The notes under the pieces were generated by a model. That model was given only the letters and a program-made list of their open reading frames with translations. It was not told the DNA's origin and did no database searches. Position numbers and translations under genes: made by a program. From assembly GCA_039767595.1 (NCBI GenBank), contig JBDNBY010000053.1:1-42110 (forward strand): DNA of 42,110 nucleotides. Reading direction: 5' to 3'. The DNA is from JBDNBY01 sp039767595 (GTDB lineage Bacteria > Pseudomonadota > Alphaproteobacteria > Rhodobacterales > Rhodobacteraceae). Numbering within the stretch: position 1 is the stretch's first letter; each line of letters opens with the position of its first letter. Positions 26,431 to 34,020 of the stretch are shown here, piece by piece.

Positions 26431-28590
26431 ATGCCCGAAATTGACATTACGCCCGACATCATTTCCGCCCATGGCATCAGCCCAGACGAATATGAAATGA
26501 TCCTGAATATTATGGGCCGCGCCCCGAATTTCACTGAATTGGGCATTTTCTCGGCGATGTGGAACGAGCATTGCTCATATAAATCCTCGAAAAAATGGCT
26601 ACGCACATTGCCGACAACTGGGCCACAGGTCATTTGCGGCCCAGGCGAGAATGCCGGTGTCGTCGATATTGGCGATGGTCAGGCGGTCGTCTTTAAAATG
26701 GAAAGCCACAACCACCCCTCTTATATTGAGCCCTACCAAGGGGCCGCGACGGGTGTAGGCGGCATTTTGCGCGATGTGTTTACCATGGGCGCCCGCCCCA
26801 TTGCGGCGATGGATGCCCTGAGCTTTGGGGCGATTGACCATCCCAAGACCAAGCAATTGGTGCATGGGGTTGTCGAGGGTGTCGGCGGCTATGGCAACTG
26901 TTTTGGAGTGCCCAATGTTGGCGGCGAGACGCGCTTTCACGAAAGCTATAACGGAAATTGCTTGGTCAACGCGTTTGCGGCAGGTCTGGCCGATGCCGAT
27001 AAGATTTTCTACTCGGCCGCCTCGGGAGTGGGCATGCCTGTGGTGTACCTTGGTGCAAAAACAGGTCGCGACGGCGTGGGCGGTGCAACGATGGCCTCGG
27101 CCGAATTTGACGACAGCATTGAGGAAAAACGTCCAACTGTCCAAGTGGGCGACCCCTTTACCGAAAAGCGCCTGATGGAGGCCTGCATGGAGCTGATGGC
27201 CTCTGGTGCCGTCATCTCGATCCAAGATATGGGCGCCGCGGGCCTCACCTGTTCGGCCGTGGAAATGGGCGACAAAGGTAATTTAGGCATTCGTCTGCAA
27301 CTGGAAAAAGTGCCCACGCGCGAGCCGAACATGACCGCCTATGAAATGATGCTCTCCGAGAGCCAAGAGCGGATGCTCATGGTGCTCAAACCGGAAAAAG
27401 AGCAAGAGGCCAAAGCGATCTTTGACAAATGGGATCTTGATTTTGCGCTGGTCGGCGAAACTATTGCCGAGGACCGTTTCATCATCGAAATGAACGGCAA
27501 AGTTGAGGCAGACATGCCGCTCAAGGCGCTCTCGGGCAATGCCCCTGAATACGACCGCCCATGGGAAGAAACACCGCCCGCCGCCGAGCTGGGCGATGTG
27601 CCACACGTGGATCCAACCGATGCGCTGCGCATACTACTGTCGCATCCCAACTATGGATCCAAAGCATGGGTTTACGAACAATATGACACATCCGTCATGG
27701 GCGATACCGTTCAGACACCTGGCGCCAGCTCGGGCGTGGTCAAAGTGCATGGAACGGAAAAACACCTCGCCTTTACCGCCGATGTGACCCCGCGCTATGT
27801 CATGGCCAACCCCGTTGAGGGCGGCAAACAAGCGGTGGCAGAGGCCTATCGCAACTTAGTAGCGGTCGGAGCGCGCCCGTTGGCCACCACCGATAACTTG
27901 AATTTCGGCAATCCAGAAAAGCCGCGGATCATGGGCCAATTTGTTGGCGCGATCAAAGGGATTGGCGCCGCTGTAGCCGCGCTTGATATGCCGATCGTGT
28001 CGGGCAATGTCTCGCTCTATAATGAAACGGACGGCACGGGCATTATGCCCACCCCGACGATTGGCGCCGTTGGATTGATCAAAGAGGGTGAAACCCCGAT
28101 CCTTGGCACTGCCACCGAAGGGCACGTTGCCCTTGTGATTGGCGGCCCGGGCACGCATTTGGGGCAATCTGCCTTGCTGGCCGAAGTGTTCAATCGTACC
28201 GAAGGCGATGCGCCGCCTGTGATCTTGGAAGATGAGCGGGCCAATGGCGAGTTTATCTTGCAGCACCGCGACTGGATTTCGGCCTGCACGGATATTTCAG
28301 ACGGCGGCCTTGCGATGGCGGCGTTCGAGCTGGCCATCCAAGGCGACATCGGCGTGACGCTGGACACTGACAACACCCAAGAGCTTTTTGGTGAGGATCA
28401 AGCGCGCTATTTGATTGCCGCCAGCTTTGATCAAGCCGAAGCGTTGATGACCGCCGCTGCGGCCAGTGGCATTACATTGACCACTGTTGGCAAATTCACT
28501 GGATCTGACGTCACGTTTGGCGGATCCAGCTTGTCATTGGATGACTTAAAATCGGCCTATCAGTCCTGTTTTGACACGCATTTTGGCTAA
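26431..28590 (+). CDS. purL: phosphoribosylformylglycinamidine synthase subunit PurL
   Basis: Fourth step of purine synthesis, the ATP-dependent synthetase subunit of the PurL-PurQ-PurS type. 719 aa, matching the small PurL. Motifs are MWNEHCSYKSSKKWLRTLP at about residues 45-65, KMESHNHPSYIEPYQGAATGVGGILRD, SIQDMGAAGLTCS, and DVTPRYVMANPVEGGKQAVAEAYRN. purQ and purS are not here. The N-terminal ATG follows an A/G-rich GAGACC region without a strong Shine-Dalgarno. bolA and grxD follow on the same strand. Confidence 0.96.
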   Translation: MPEIDITPDIISAHGISPDEYEMILNIMGRAPNFTELGIFSAMWNEHCSYKSSKKWLRTLPTTGPQVICGPGENAGVVDIGDGQAVVFKMESHNHPSYIEPYQGAATGVGGILRDVFTMGARPIAAMDALSFGAIDHPKTKQLVHGVVEGVGGYGNCFGVPNVGGETRFHESYNGNCLVNAFAAGLADADKIFYSAASGVGMPVVYLGAKTGRDGVGGATMASAEFDDSIEEKRPTVQVGDPFTEKRLMEACMELMASGAVISIQDMGAAGLTCSAVEMGDKGNLGIRLQLEKVPTREPNMTAYEMMLSESQERMLMVLKPEKEQEAKAIFDKWDLDFALVGETIAEDRFIIEMNGKVEADMPLKALSGNAPEYDRPWEETPPAAELGDVPHVDPTDALRILLSHPNYGSKAWVYEQYDTSVMGDTVQTPGASSGVVKVHGTEKHLAFTADVTPRYVMANPVEGGKQAVAEAYRNLVAVGARPLATTDNLNFGNPEKPRIMGQFVGAIKGIGAAVAALDMPIVSGNVSLYNETDGTGIMPTPTIGAVGLIKEGETPILGTATEGHVALVIGGPGTHLGQSALLAEVFNRTEGDAPPVILEDERANGEFILQHRDWISACTDISDGGLAMAAFELAIQGDIGVTLDTDNTQELFGEDQARYLIAASFDQAEALMTAAAASGITLTTVGKFTGSDVTFGGSSLSLDDLKSAYQSCFDTHFG

Positions 28591-28604
28591 GCCCACAAGA
28601 TTAG

Positions 28605-28632
28605 CGCAGTGGTGATGTTGAAAGCCACTGCG
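28605..28632 (+). other. hairpin in the purL-bolA gap
   Basis: CGCAGTGG (28605-28612), 12-base loop, CCACTGCG (28625-28632). Perfect 8-bp stem without a T-run, so not a classical terminator. It may set the relative expression of purL and bolA by processing, or be an operator. Confidence 0.4.
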
Positions 28633-28668
28633 AGGACGCCTAAGTTAGGAAAAAATCGGAGAGTAGCG

Positions 28669-28911
28669 ATGGCCATGCAAGCCCACGAAATCGAACGCCT
28701 GATCAAAGAGACCTTCCCTCAGGCGCAAGTCACGATCACCGATCTTGCGGGGGACGGAAACCACTACGCCGCAGAAGTGATCGACGCCGCGTTCATCGGC
28801 AAAAACCGTGTGCAACAACAACGCATGGTCTATGCCGCCCTCAAAGGGAAAATGGATGGGCCAAACGGCGAACTCCACGCCCTCGCCCTCACAACAAAAA
28901 CCCCATCATAA
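28669..28911 (+). CDS. BolA family protein
   Basis: 80 aa, the short IbaG/BolA2-like form. It partners monothiol glutaredoxins in [2Fe-2S] handling. Conserved positions seen are His32 in GDGNHYAAEVI and the C-terminal His70 in ELHALAL. ATG 28669 is chosen for the GGAGAG just upstream; earlier ATGs in frame lie in the hairpin region. grxD follows 12 bases later, the classical BolA-Grx pair. Confidence 0.9.
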   Translation: MAMQAHEIERLIKETFPQAQVTITDLAGDGNHYAAEVIDAAFIGKNRVQQQRMVYAALKGKMDGPNGELHALALTTKTPS

Positions 28912-28923
28912 CAAGGATCTAAC

Positions 28924-29286
28924 ATGTCCGACGCAAGCGAACAAATCAAACAAACTATCACTGAAAACGACGTCGTCCTTTTTATGAAAGGCACCAAAGA
29001 AATGCCGCAGTGCGGTTTCTCAAGCCGCGTCGCAGGGGTGTTGAATTTCATGTCAGTTGACTTCCAAGACGTCAACGTTTTGGCCAGCGACGAAATGCGC
29101 CAAGGGATCAAAGACTTCTCCGAGTGGCCGACAATTCCCCAGCTCTACGTCAAAGGTGAGTTTTTGGGCGGATGCGATATTATCACGGAAATGACCCTCT
29201 CTGGTGAGTTGGACACATATTTCGAGGAAAACGGCGTGACTTTTGACAAAGAAGCCGCCGATAAAATCCGCGAAGCCAACGCCTAA
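28924..29286 (+). CDS. grxD: monothiol glutaredoxin (Grx4 type)
   Basis: Iron-sulfur carrier of the CGFS class. 120 aa. Active motif Cys30-Gly-Phe-Ser33 (MPQCGFSSRV), then WPTIPQLYVKGEFLGGCDIITEM, the glutathione-binding part. Together with the preceding BolA it probably forms a [2Fe-2S]-bridged heterocomplex involved in iron sensing or cluster delivery. A terminator follows. Confidence 0.96.
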   Translation: MSDASEQIKQTITENDVVLFMKGTKEMPQCGFSSRVAGVLNFMSVDFQDVNVLASDEMRQGIKDFSEWPTIPQLYVKGEFLGGCDIITEMTLSGELDTYFEENGVTFDKEAADKIREANA

Positions 29287-29307
29287 ACGGCGCGGCTCAT
29301 ATTATTG

Positions 29308-29338
29308 AAAAAGGCACGCCCATGAGCGTGCCTTTTTT
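29308..29338 (+). terminator. intrinsic terminator after grxD
   Basis: GGCACGC (29313-29319), loop CCATGA, GCGTGCC (29326-29332), six T. A-tract on the left, so it may also stop the convergent zapA transcript. Confidence 0.92.
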
Positions 29339-29377
29339 CATTCCTTGACACGATCTCCCGTCGCGCCCCAAGGCGCC

Positions 29378-29758
29378 CTAGGATTTAGCCTCTGTAGTAG
29401 ACAGGCTTTGCGTCGCTGCTTCGATCTGAGCCGCAACATGCAGCATGTCTTCTAGCACGAAATTGGGAACAGATTCGCCCGCTTCCAACCCTTCGGCCTC
29501 GAGCGCGCGCATGTTGCGCAATTTATTATAATCTTTTTGCAAGGCCCGCATGTCGGATTGCACACTATTGAGCCGATCGGCCAAAACCAACGCGGTAAAC
29601 AACATCAAACGCGCCTCAGGCATGCGCCCAGCCGAGGCCGTCAGCGTCGCCGCCTCTTTATCAAGCAAGGCAGCCGCAGCCTCTAGGCTCGGTTCTTGAC
29701 CATCCTCGCACGCCAGCTCATAGGACCGACCTGCAATTGTAACTGTATGTGTTGTCAT
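29378..29758 (-). CDS. zapA: cell division protein ZapA
   Basis: FtsZ-ring stabiliser. 126 aa. The N-terminal beta region THTVTIAGRSYELACEDGQE is followed by the long dimerising coiled coil (ARLMLFTALVLADRLNSVQSDMRALQKDYNKL). The C-terminal tail is longer than in E. coli. It starts 2 bases after the stop of the upstream coiled-coil gene, so the two are made together. Confidence 0.88.
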   Translation of the reverse strand: MTTHTVTIAGRSYELACEDGQEPSLEAAAALLDKEAATLTASAGRMPEARLMLFTALVLADRLNSVQSDMRALQKDYNKLRNMRALEAEGLEAGESVPNFVLEDMLHVAAQIEAATQSLSTTEAKS

Positions 29759-29760
29759 GT

Positions 29761-30258
29761 CTACGCCTCGCTCCCTTGGGTGGGTGATTCTTCTGGCTCT
29801 GCAAGCGCCGTGTTCAATGCGGCCAGCACCACGGCGGCCTCATCTTTAAAGGCCTTGAGCCGTGCATTTTCCACCTCAATCATCGAATTCACGGCCGCTT
29901 GGACATCCGCGCCATCGGCGGCACCCTTTGCTTGCAAGGCGGCCACTTCACTAAGCTCCGCGTGTAATGTCTGTTGCTTGTCATCTAACTGCGCCAGCGA
30001 ACGCGACAAAGATTTAAAGGCTGCTTCTTGATCTTCTAATTTACGCTGCAACACTCTGTTTCTATTAGTGAAAACAGCATTCTCATTCACGAGCTTGTCA
30101 ATGTCTTTTTGCGTCACGCCGCCCACGCTTGGCGATGCGTTGGACGCGGGCTGCGACGTCGCGCCATCGGGCGCCGCTGCATTTTTTGCCTCTGCAGCTT
30201 TGGATAATGCCACAAGCGCGCCATTGATCCGTTTTTGTAACTCTTTATATTGCGACAT
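29761..30258 (-). CDS. coiled-coil protein co-expressed with ZapA, ZauP-like
   Basis: 165 aa, Ala/Glu/Gln/Lys-rich. It has a short N-terminal helix, a Pro/Ser linker (about 30-50), and one long coiled coil (about 50-150: KDIDKLVNENAVFTNRNRVL, then LEDQEAAFKSLSRSLAQLDD, and so on). No enzymatic motif. In Caulobacter, ZapA is encoded with the coiled-coil partner ZauP, and both focus the Z-ring. Position and architecture fit; sequence identity was not checked. Confidence 0.7.
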   Translation of the reverse strand: MSQYKELQKRINGALVALSKAAEAKNAAAPDGATSQPASNASPSVGGVTQKDIDKLVNENAVFTNRNRVLQRKLEDQEAAFKSLSRSLAQLDDKQQTLHAELSEVAALQAKGAADGADVQAAVNSMIEVENARLKAFKDEAAVVLAALNTALAEPEESPTQGSEA

Positions 30259-30281
30259 TTTTAGCCAAAAACCTCGGGTAA

Positions 30282-30398
30282 GCAGATGGTATCTTTACAC
30301 TTTCCAACACAGTACCTGTTTCACCGACGAGGTCAACGCCTTAGGACAAAAGGTTGAACTTTGCCGCGCGCTTGCGTAAAGCACATGCAACCATCTGC
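30282..30398. ncRNA. structured intergenic element, possible 6S-like RNA
   Basis: Outer stem GCAGATGGT (30282-30290) with ACCATCTGC (30390-30398), 9 perfect pairs across about 100 bases. Next stem CTTTAC (30293-30298) with GTAAAG (30376-30381). Apical hairpin around TCAA..CCTT (30333-30342) with AAGG.TTGA (30350-30357). Between them is a large open region. The rod with an internal bubble recalls 6S RNA, and ssrS is linked to zapA in many proteobacteria. Strand cannot be told. It could instead be a leader of tkt or an operator array. Confidence 0.38.
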
Positions 30399-30417
30399 CA
30401 ACAAAGGAATAGGCCCC

Positions 30418-32433
30418 GTGGACATTCAAACCCTGCGCACTGAACACACAGACCATTGGAACAAAGCTGCCGCTATCCGCACGCTCACGCTTGATGCGAT
30501 TGCCAAAGCGAACTCCGGCCATTCCGGCATGCCAATGGGCATGGCAGATGTTGCAACTGTCTTGTTTGAAAAGCACCTCAAATTTGATCCCACGGCCCCA
30601 CATTGGGCCGATCGTGATCGGTTTATCTTATCCGCTGGGCATGGCTCGATGCTACTTTATAGCCTGCTCTATTTGACCGGCTACAAAGACATGACCCTCG
30701 ATCAGATCAAAAACTTCCGCCAATGGGGCGCGATCACCGCGGGGCACCCTGAATACGGCCACGCCGATGGCATTGAAACAACCACTGGCCCCCTTGGTCA
30801 AGGGATCGCGAACGCGGTCGGCTTTGCCATCGCCGAAGAAGTGCACCGTGCGCAATATGGCGAGAAAATCGCCGATCACCACACCTATGTCATCGCCGGT
30901 GATGGATGCTTGATGGAAGGCGTCAGCCAAGAGGCGATCGCCATGGCGGGGCGTCACGAGCTGTCAAAACTCATTGTCTTTTGGGACAATAACAACATCA
31001 CAATCGACGGCACTGTCGATCTAGCTTGCCGCACGGATCAAGTGGCCCGCTTCAAGGCCAGCGGTTGGAATGTCATCGAAATCGACGGCCACAACCCAGT
31101 TGAAATTGACGCCGCTATAACAGCGGCCAAAACGGCCAAAGCTCCGACAATGATCGCGTGCAAAACGCATATCGCGCTTGGGTCCGCAGCTCAGGACACG
31201 CCCAAAGGTCACGGCGCCCTCACCGATGCCAAAGTGGTCGCCGATACCAAGGCCGTCTACGGCTGGGACGAGGCGCCCTTTGTCATTCCGGCCCATATTC
31301 TGGACCAATGGCGCGCGATGGGCAGCCGCGGCGCCGCAGCCCGCGCGCAATGGCAAGAGCGTCTCGACGCCCTACCCAAGAGCAAGCGCGACACATTCGA
31401 GCGTGCCTATGCCCGCGATGTGCCGAGCAAATTGGCCAACACAGTTCGCACTGTGAAAAAAGATGCCGCCGAAAACACCCCAAAAGTTGCCACGCGCAAA
31501 GCGTCAGAAATGGTCCTTGGGGCGATCAACCCTGTAATGCCGGAAACCGTCGGCGGATCGGCGGACCTGACGGGCTCCAACAATACGAAAACCGCCGATA
31601 TGGGCGTGTTCGACACGGATCATCGCAAGGGCCGCTATATTCACTGGGGCATTCGCGAGCATGGCATGGCCGCGGCCCTGAACGGCATGGCGTTGCACGG
31701 CGGTGTGCGCCCCTATGGCGGGACGTTCTTTTGCTTTACCGATTACGCCCGCCCGTCGATGCGTCTGGCGGCCTTGATGCAAATTCCATCGGTGTTTGTG
31801 ATGACGCATGACTCGATCGGTTTGGGCGAAGATGGCCCAACGCACCAACCGGTTGAGCATTTGGCCATCTGCCGCGCGACGCACAACACTTATGTCTTCC
31901 GCCCTGCGGATATCGTGGAAACGGCCGAGGCGTGGGAAATCGCCATAAGCGCAAAATCAACCCCATCAGTCATTGCCCTATCGCGTCAAAACCTGCCAAC
32001 CGTGCGCACAGAGTATAAGCCAAAGAACCTTGTGGCGCAGGGCGCCTATGTCCTCGCTGAGGCGACAGGCAAACGTCAGGCAATTTTGATCGCCACAGGC
32101 TCAGAAGTAGAGATCGCTCTCAAAGCGCGCGACATGCTTGAAGCCGAGGGTATTGGAACGCGGGTCGTCTCTATGCCGTGCATGGAGCTGTTCGCCGAGC
32201 AAGACGAAAGCTATCGCCGCCGCGTGCTGCCCTCTGGCTCAGTGCGCGTGGGTATCGAAGCCGCCGTGCGCCAAGGATGGGATCAATGGCTCATCGCAGA
32301 GCGGGGCCGCGAGGCCAAAGCCGGCTTTATCGGCATGGACAGCTTTGGCGCCTCTGCGCCTGCGCCTGAACTCTTTGAAAAGTTCGGCATCACGGCTGAG
32401 GCCACAGTTGAGATGGTCAAATCCTTGCTTTGA
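30418..32433 (+). CDS. tkt: transketolase
   Basis: Thiamine-diphosphate enzyme of the pentose phosphate and Calvin cycles. 671 aa if started at GTG 30418, which has AAAGGA about 8 bases upstream and gives the usual N-terminus (V/M)DIQTLRTEHTDHW. An ATG at 30385 would lie inside the structured element. Motifs are ANSGHSGMPMGMADV, GPLGQGIANAVG, the ThDP motif GDGCLMEGVSQE...NNNITIDG, and HWGIREHGMAAALNGMALHGG with the catalytic Glu. It is followed by a terminator and gap. Confidence 0.95.
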   Translation: MDIQTLRTEHTDHWNKAAAIRTLTLDAIAKANSGHSGMPMGMADVATVLFEKHLKFDPTAPHWADRDRFILSAGHGSMLLYSLLYLTGYKDMTLDQIKNFRQWGAITAGHPEYGHADGIETTTGPLGQGIANAVGFAIAEEVHRAQYGEKIADHHTYVIAGDGCLMEGVSQEAIAMAGRHELSKLIVFWDNNNITIDGTVDLACRTDQVARFKASGWNVIEIDGHNPVEIDAAITAAKTAKAPTMIACKTHIALGSAAQDTPKGHGALTDAKVVADTKAVYGWDEAPFVIPAHILDQWRAMGSRGAAARAQWQERLDALPKSKRDTFERAYARDVPSKLANTVRTVKKDAAENTPKVATRKASEMVLGAINPVMPETVGGSADLTGSNNTKTADMGVFDTDHRKGRYIHWGIREHGMAAALNGMALHGGVRPYGGTFFCFTDYARPSMRLAALMQIPSVFVMTHDSIGLGEDGPTHQPVEHLAICRATHNTYVFRPADIVETAEAWEIAISAKSTPSVIALSRQNLPTVRTEYKPKNLVAQGAYVLAEATGKRQAILIATGSEVEIALKARDMLEAEGIGTRVVSMPCMELFAEQDESYRRRVLPSGSVRVGIEAAVRQGWDQWLIAERGREAKAGFIGMDSFGASAPAPELFEKFGITAEATVEMVKSLL

Positions 32434-32460
32434 TCGCTACACTTGCTGATTCTCGATCAA

Positions 32461-32486
32461 AAGGCATCCCATTGGGGTGCCTTTTT
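32461..32486 (+). terminator. intrinsic terminator after tkt
   Basis: GGCATCCC (32463-32470), loop ATT, GGGGTGCC (32474-32481) with one T-G pair, then TTTTT. Confidence 0.9.
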
Positions 32487-32495
32487 CATTTTGAC

Positions 32496-32516
32496 CGCCA
32501 CCGTCCCATGGTGGCG
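32496..32516. repeat. perfect inverted repeat downstream of the tkt terminator
   Basis: CGCCACC (32496-32502), 7-base spacer, GGTGGCG (32510-32516). No T-run. It sits 5 bases before the first LacI-type operator of gap and may belong to that control region. Confidence 0.5.
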
Positions 32517-32520
32517 ATAT

Positions 32521-32565
32521 CGTTAGCGCTAGCAGGAAAATCCTGCGCCACGTTTAACGCTAACA
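32521..32565. promoter_or_regulatory. paired LacI-family-type operators upstream of the first gap
   Basis: Site 1, CGTTAGCGCTAGCA (32521-32534), fits the LacI-family palindrome TGTTAGC/GCTAACA at 12 of 14 positions. Site 2, GTTTAACGCTAACA (32552-32565), has a perfect right half. Their centres are 31 bases apart, about three helical turns. Between them GCAGGA-AAA-TCCTGC (32532-32546) is a perfect small hairpin. The same core recurs before the second gap. CceR/PckR-type regulators control such genes in alphaproteobacteria. Confidence 0.6.
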
Positions 32566-32644
32566 TGTTGGAAAAATAGCGATTTCACCAATGCCTCGCC
32601 TTCAATTTTCGCCTATAAGAGCGTCAAAAGGTTCGGAGGGTTCC

Positions 32645-33649
32645 ATGACAATCAAACTAGGTATCAACGGATTTGGCCGCATCGGGCGCTGCACATTGGC
32701 GCATATTGCCGAGTCTGCACGCAATGACGTCGAAGTGATCAAACTCAATGCCACTGGCCCCATTGAGACGAACGCCCATCTGCTCAAATACGATAGCGTG
32801 CATGGCCGCTTTGCTGGCGATATTCGCGTCGATGGCAACACGATGGATTTGGGCCGCGGTCCGATGGAAGTCTTCTCAACATATAACCCCCAAGAGCTTG
32901 ATTGGGAGGGCTGTGATGTTGTCTTGGAATGCACGGGAAAATTCAACGATGGCACGCAATCCGCAGTCCACATGGATCGCGGTGCGAAGGCTGTATTAAT
33001 CTCGGCCCCTGCTAAAAATGTCGATAAAACGATTGTCTACGGCGTCAATCACCGCGATTTAACGGCCCAAGATCGCATGATTTCCAATGGCTCGTGCACG
33101 ACCAATTGCCTTGCGCCTTTGGCCAAAGCACTCAATGACGCCATTGGGATTGAGCGCGGCATTATGACAACCATCCACAGCTACACCGGCGATCAACCGA
33201 CGTTGGACCGCCGTCATAGCGATCTGTACCGCGCGCGCGCGGCGGCAATGGCGATGATCCCGACCTCCACGGGCGCGGCCAAGGCCTTGGGCGAAGTCCT
33301 CCCTGAACTGAGCGGCAAGTTAGACGGCACCGCCATCCGCGTACCCACGCCAAATGTCTCTGCCGTTGACTTAACCTTTGAAGCGGGCAAGGACGTGACC
33401 GTCGCCGATATCAACGAGATCCTCCGCGAAGCGGCGGCGACGACGATGGCCGGCGTTCTGTCCTATGATCCAGAGCCCAAAGTTTCGATTGATTTCAACC
33501 ACACCACACATTCCTGCATCTATGCCCCCGATCAAACCAAAGTGGTCGGCGGGCGCACAGTGCGCGTTTTGGCGTGGTATGATAACGAATGGGGCTTTAG
33601 CTGCCGCATGGCCGATGTGGCCGCAACATTGGGCCGCTTGATCCACTAA
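32645..33649 (+). CDS. gap: glyceraldehyde-3-phosphate dehydrogenase, paralogue 1
   Basis: 334 aa. Rossmann start KLGINGFGRIGR; catalytic Cys151 in SNGSCTTNCLAP; HSYTGDQ; RVPTPNVSAVDL; NEWGFSCRM. At the cofactor-selecting strand end it has LNATGPI (Asn35-Ala36) where NAD-specific enzymes have Asn-Asp; the Asp normally binds the adenosine ribose. This resembles GapB-type enzymes that accept NADP, so a gluconeogenic or NADP role is plausible but unproven. ATG 32645 follows GGAGGG. Confidence 0.94.
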   Translation: MTIKLGINGFGRIGRCTLAHIAESARNDVEVIKLNATGPIETNAHLLKYDSVHGRFAGDIRVDGNTMDLGRGPMEVFSTYNPQELDWEGCDVVLECTGKFNDGTQSAVHMDRGAKAVLISAPAKNVDKTIVYGVNHRDLTAQDRMISNGSCTTNCLAPLAKALNDAIGIERGIMTTIHSYTGDQPTLDRRHSDLYRARAAAMAMIPTSTGAAKALGEVLPELSGKLDGTAIRVPTPNVSAVDLTFEAGKDVTVADINEILREAAATTMAGVLSYDPEPKVSIDFNHTTHSCIYAPDQTKVVGGRTVRVLAWYDNEWGFSCRMADVAATLGRLIH

Positions 33650-33670
33650 TTCGATCGTTCCCAAAATATA

Positions 33671-33701
33671 ACGGCCTCGCATCATGCGGGGCCGTTTTTT
33701 T
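33671..33701 (+). terminator. intrinsic terminator after the first gap
   Basis: ACGGCCTCGC (33671-33680), loop ATCAT, GCGGGGCCGT (33686-33695), ten pairs with one G-U, then T7. Confidence 0.94.
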
Positions 33702-33762
33702 GATGCCCCTCTTTTCGCAACGCGATCAAACTGGTAAGGTGCCAAAAAACAAGGGCACCTCG

Positions 33763-33906
33763 ATGACAGATCGCATTTCCATTCTCTTGATCGTGCTTGT
33801 CCTCGGCTTTGTTACCCTTGATTTCACCTTTATAAATGGTCTCAATACGGTTTTCTTACTCAAGAAATTCGTTGATCTCCTCCATATCCTCGCCATTTGG
33901 CGATAA
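33763..33906 (+). CDS. small single-pass membrane protein between the gap genes
   Basis: 47 aa from ATG 33763 with AAGGG 8 bases upstream. One hydrophobic segment (about 5-23, RISILLIVLVLGFVTLDFTF) and a basic-aromatic tail (FLLKKFVDLLHILAIWR). From memory, similar small proteins with a (K/R)KFxDLLxxLAxWR ending occur near gap in other Rhodobacterales. Function unknown. It is expressed between two terminator/promoter units, so it probably has its own transcript or rides with gap2. Confidence 0.7.
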   Translation: MTDRISILLIVLVLGFVTLDFTFINGLNTVFLLKKFVDLLHILAIWR

Positions 33907-33953
33907 CCTATCCGAGCAGTAGCCCTGTGGCAGGCCATTGGTGCAATCCTGTC

Positions 33954-33982
33954 TTGCAATCTATCTATGTTAGCGCTATCAA
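33954..33982 (+). promoter_or_regulatory. promoter and LacI-type operator of the second gap
   Basis: TTGCAA (33954-33959), 17-base spacer, TATCAA (33977-33982). The operator TGTTAGC/GCTATCA (33968-33981), 13 of 14 matches to the palindrome, overlaps the -10, which predicts repression. It shares the core GTTAGCGCTA with the site before the first gap. Confidence 0.62.
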
Positions 33983-34020
33983 ACGCGCAATATACCTAAA
34001 TGACCAAGAGGACATCAGTC

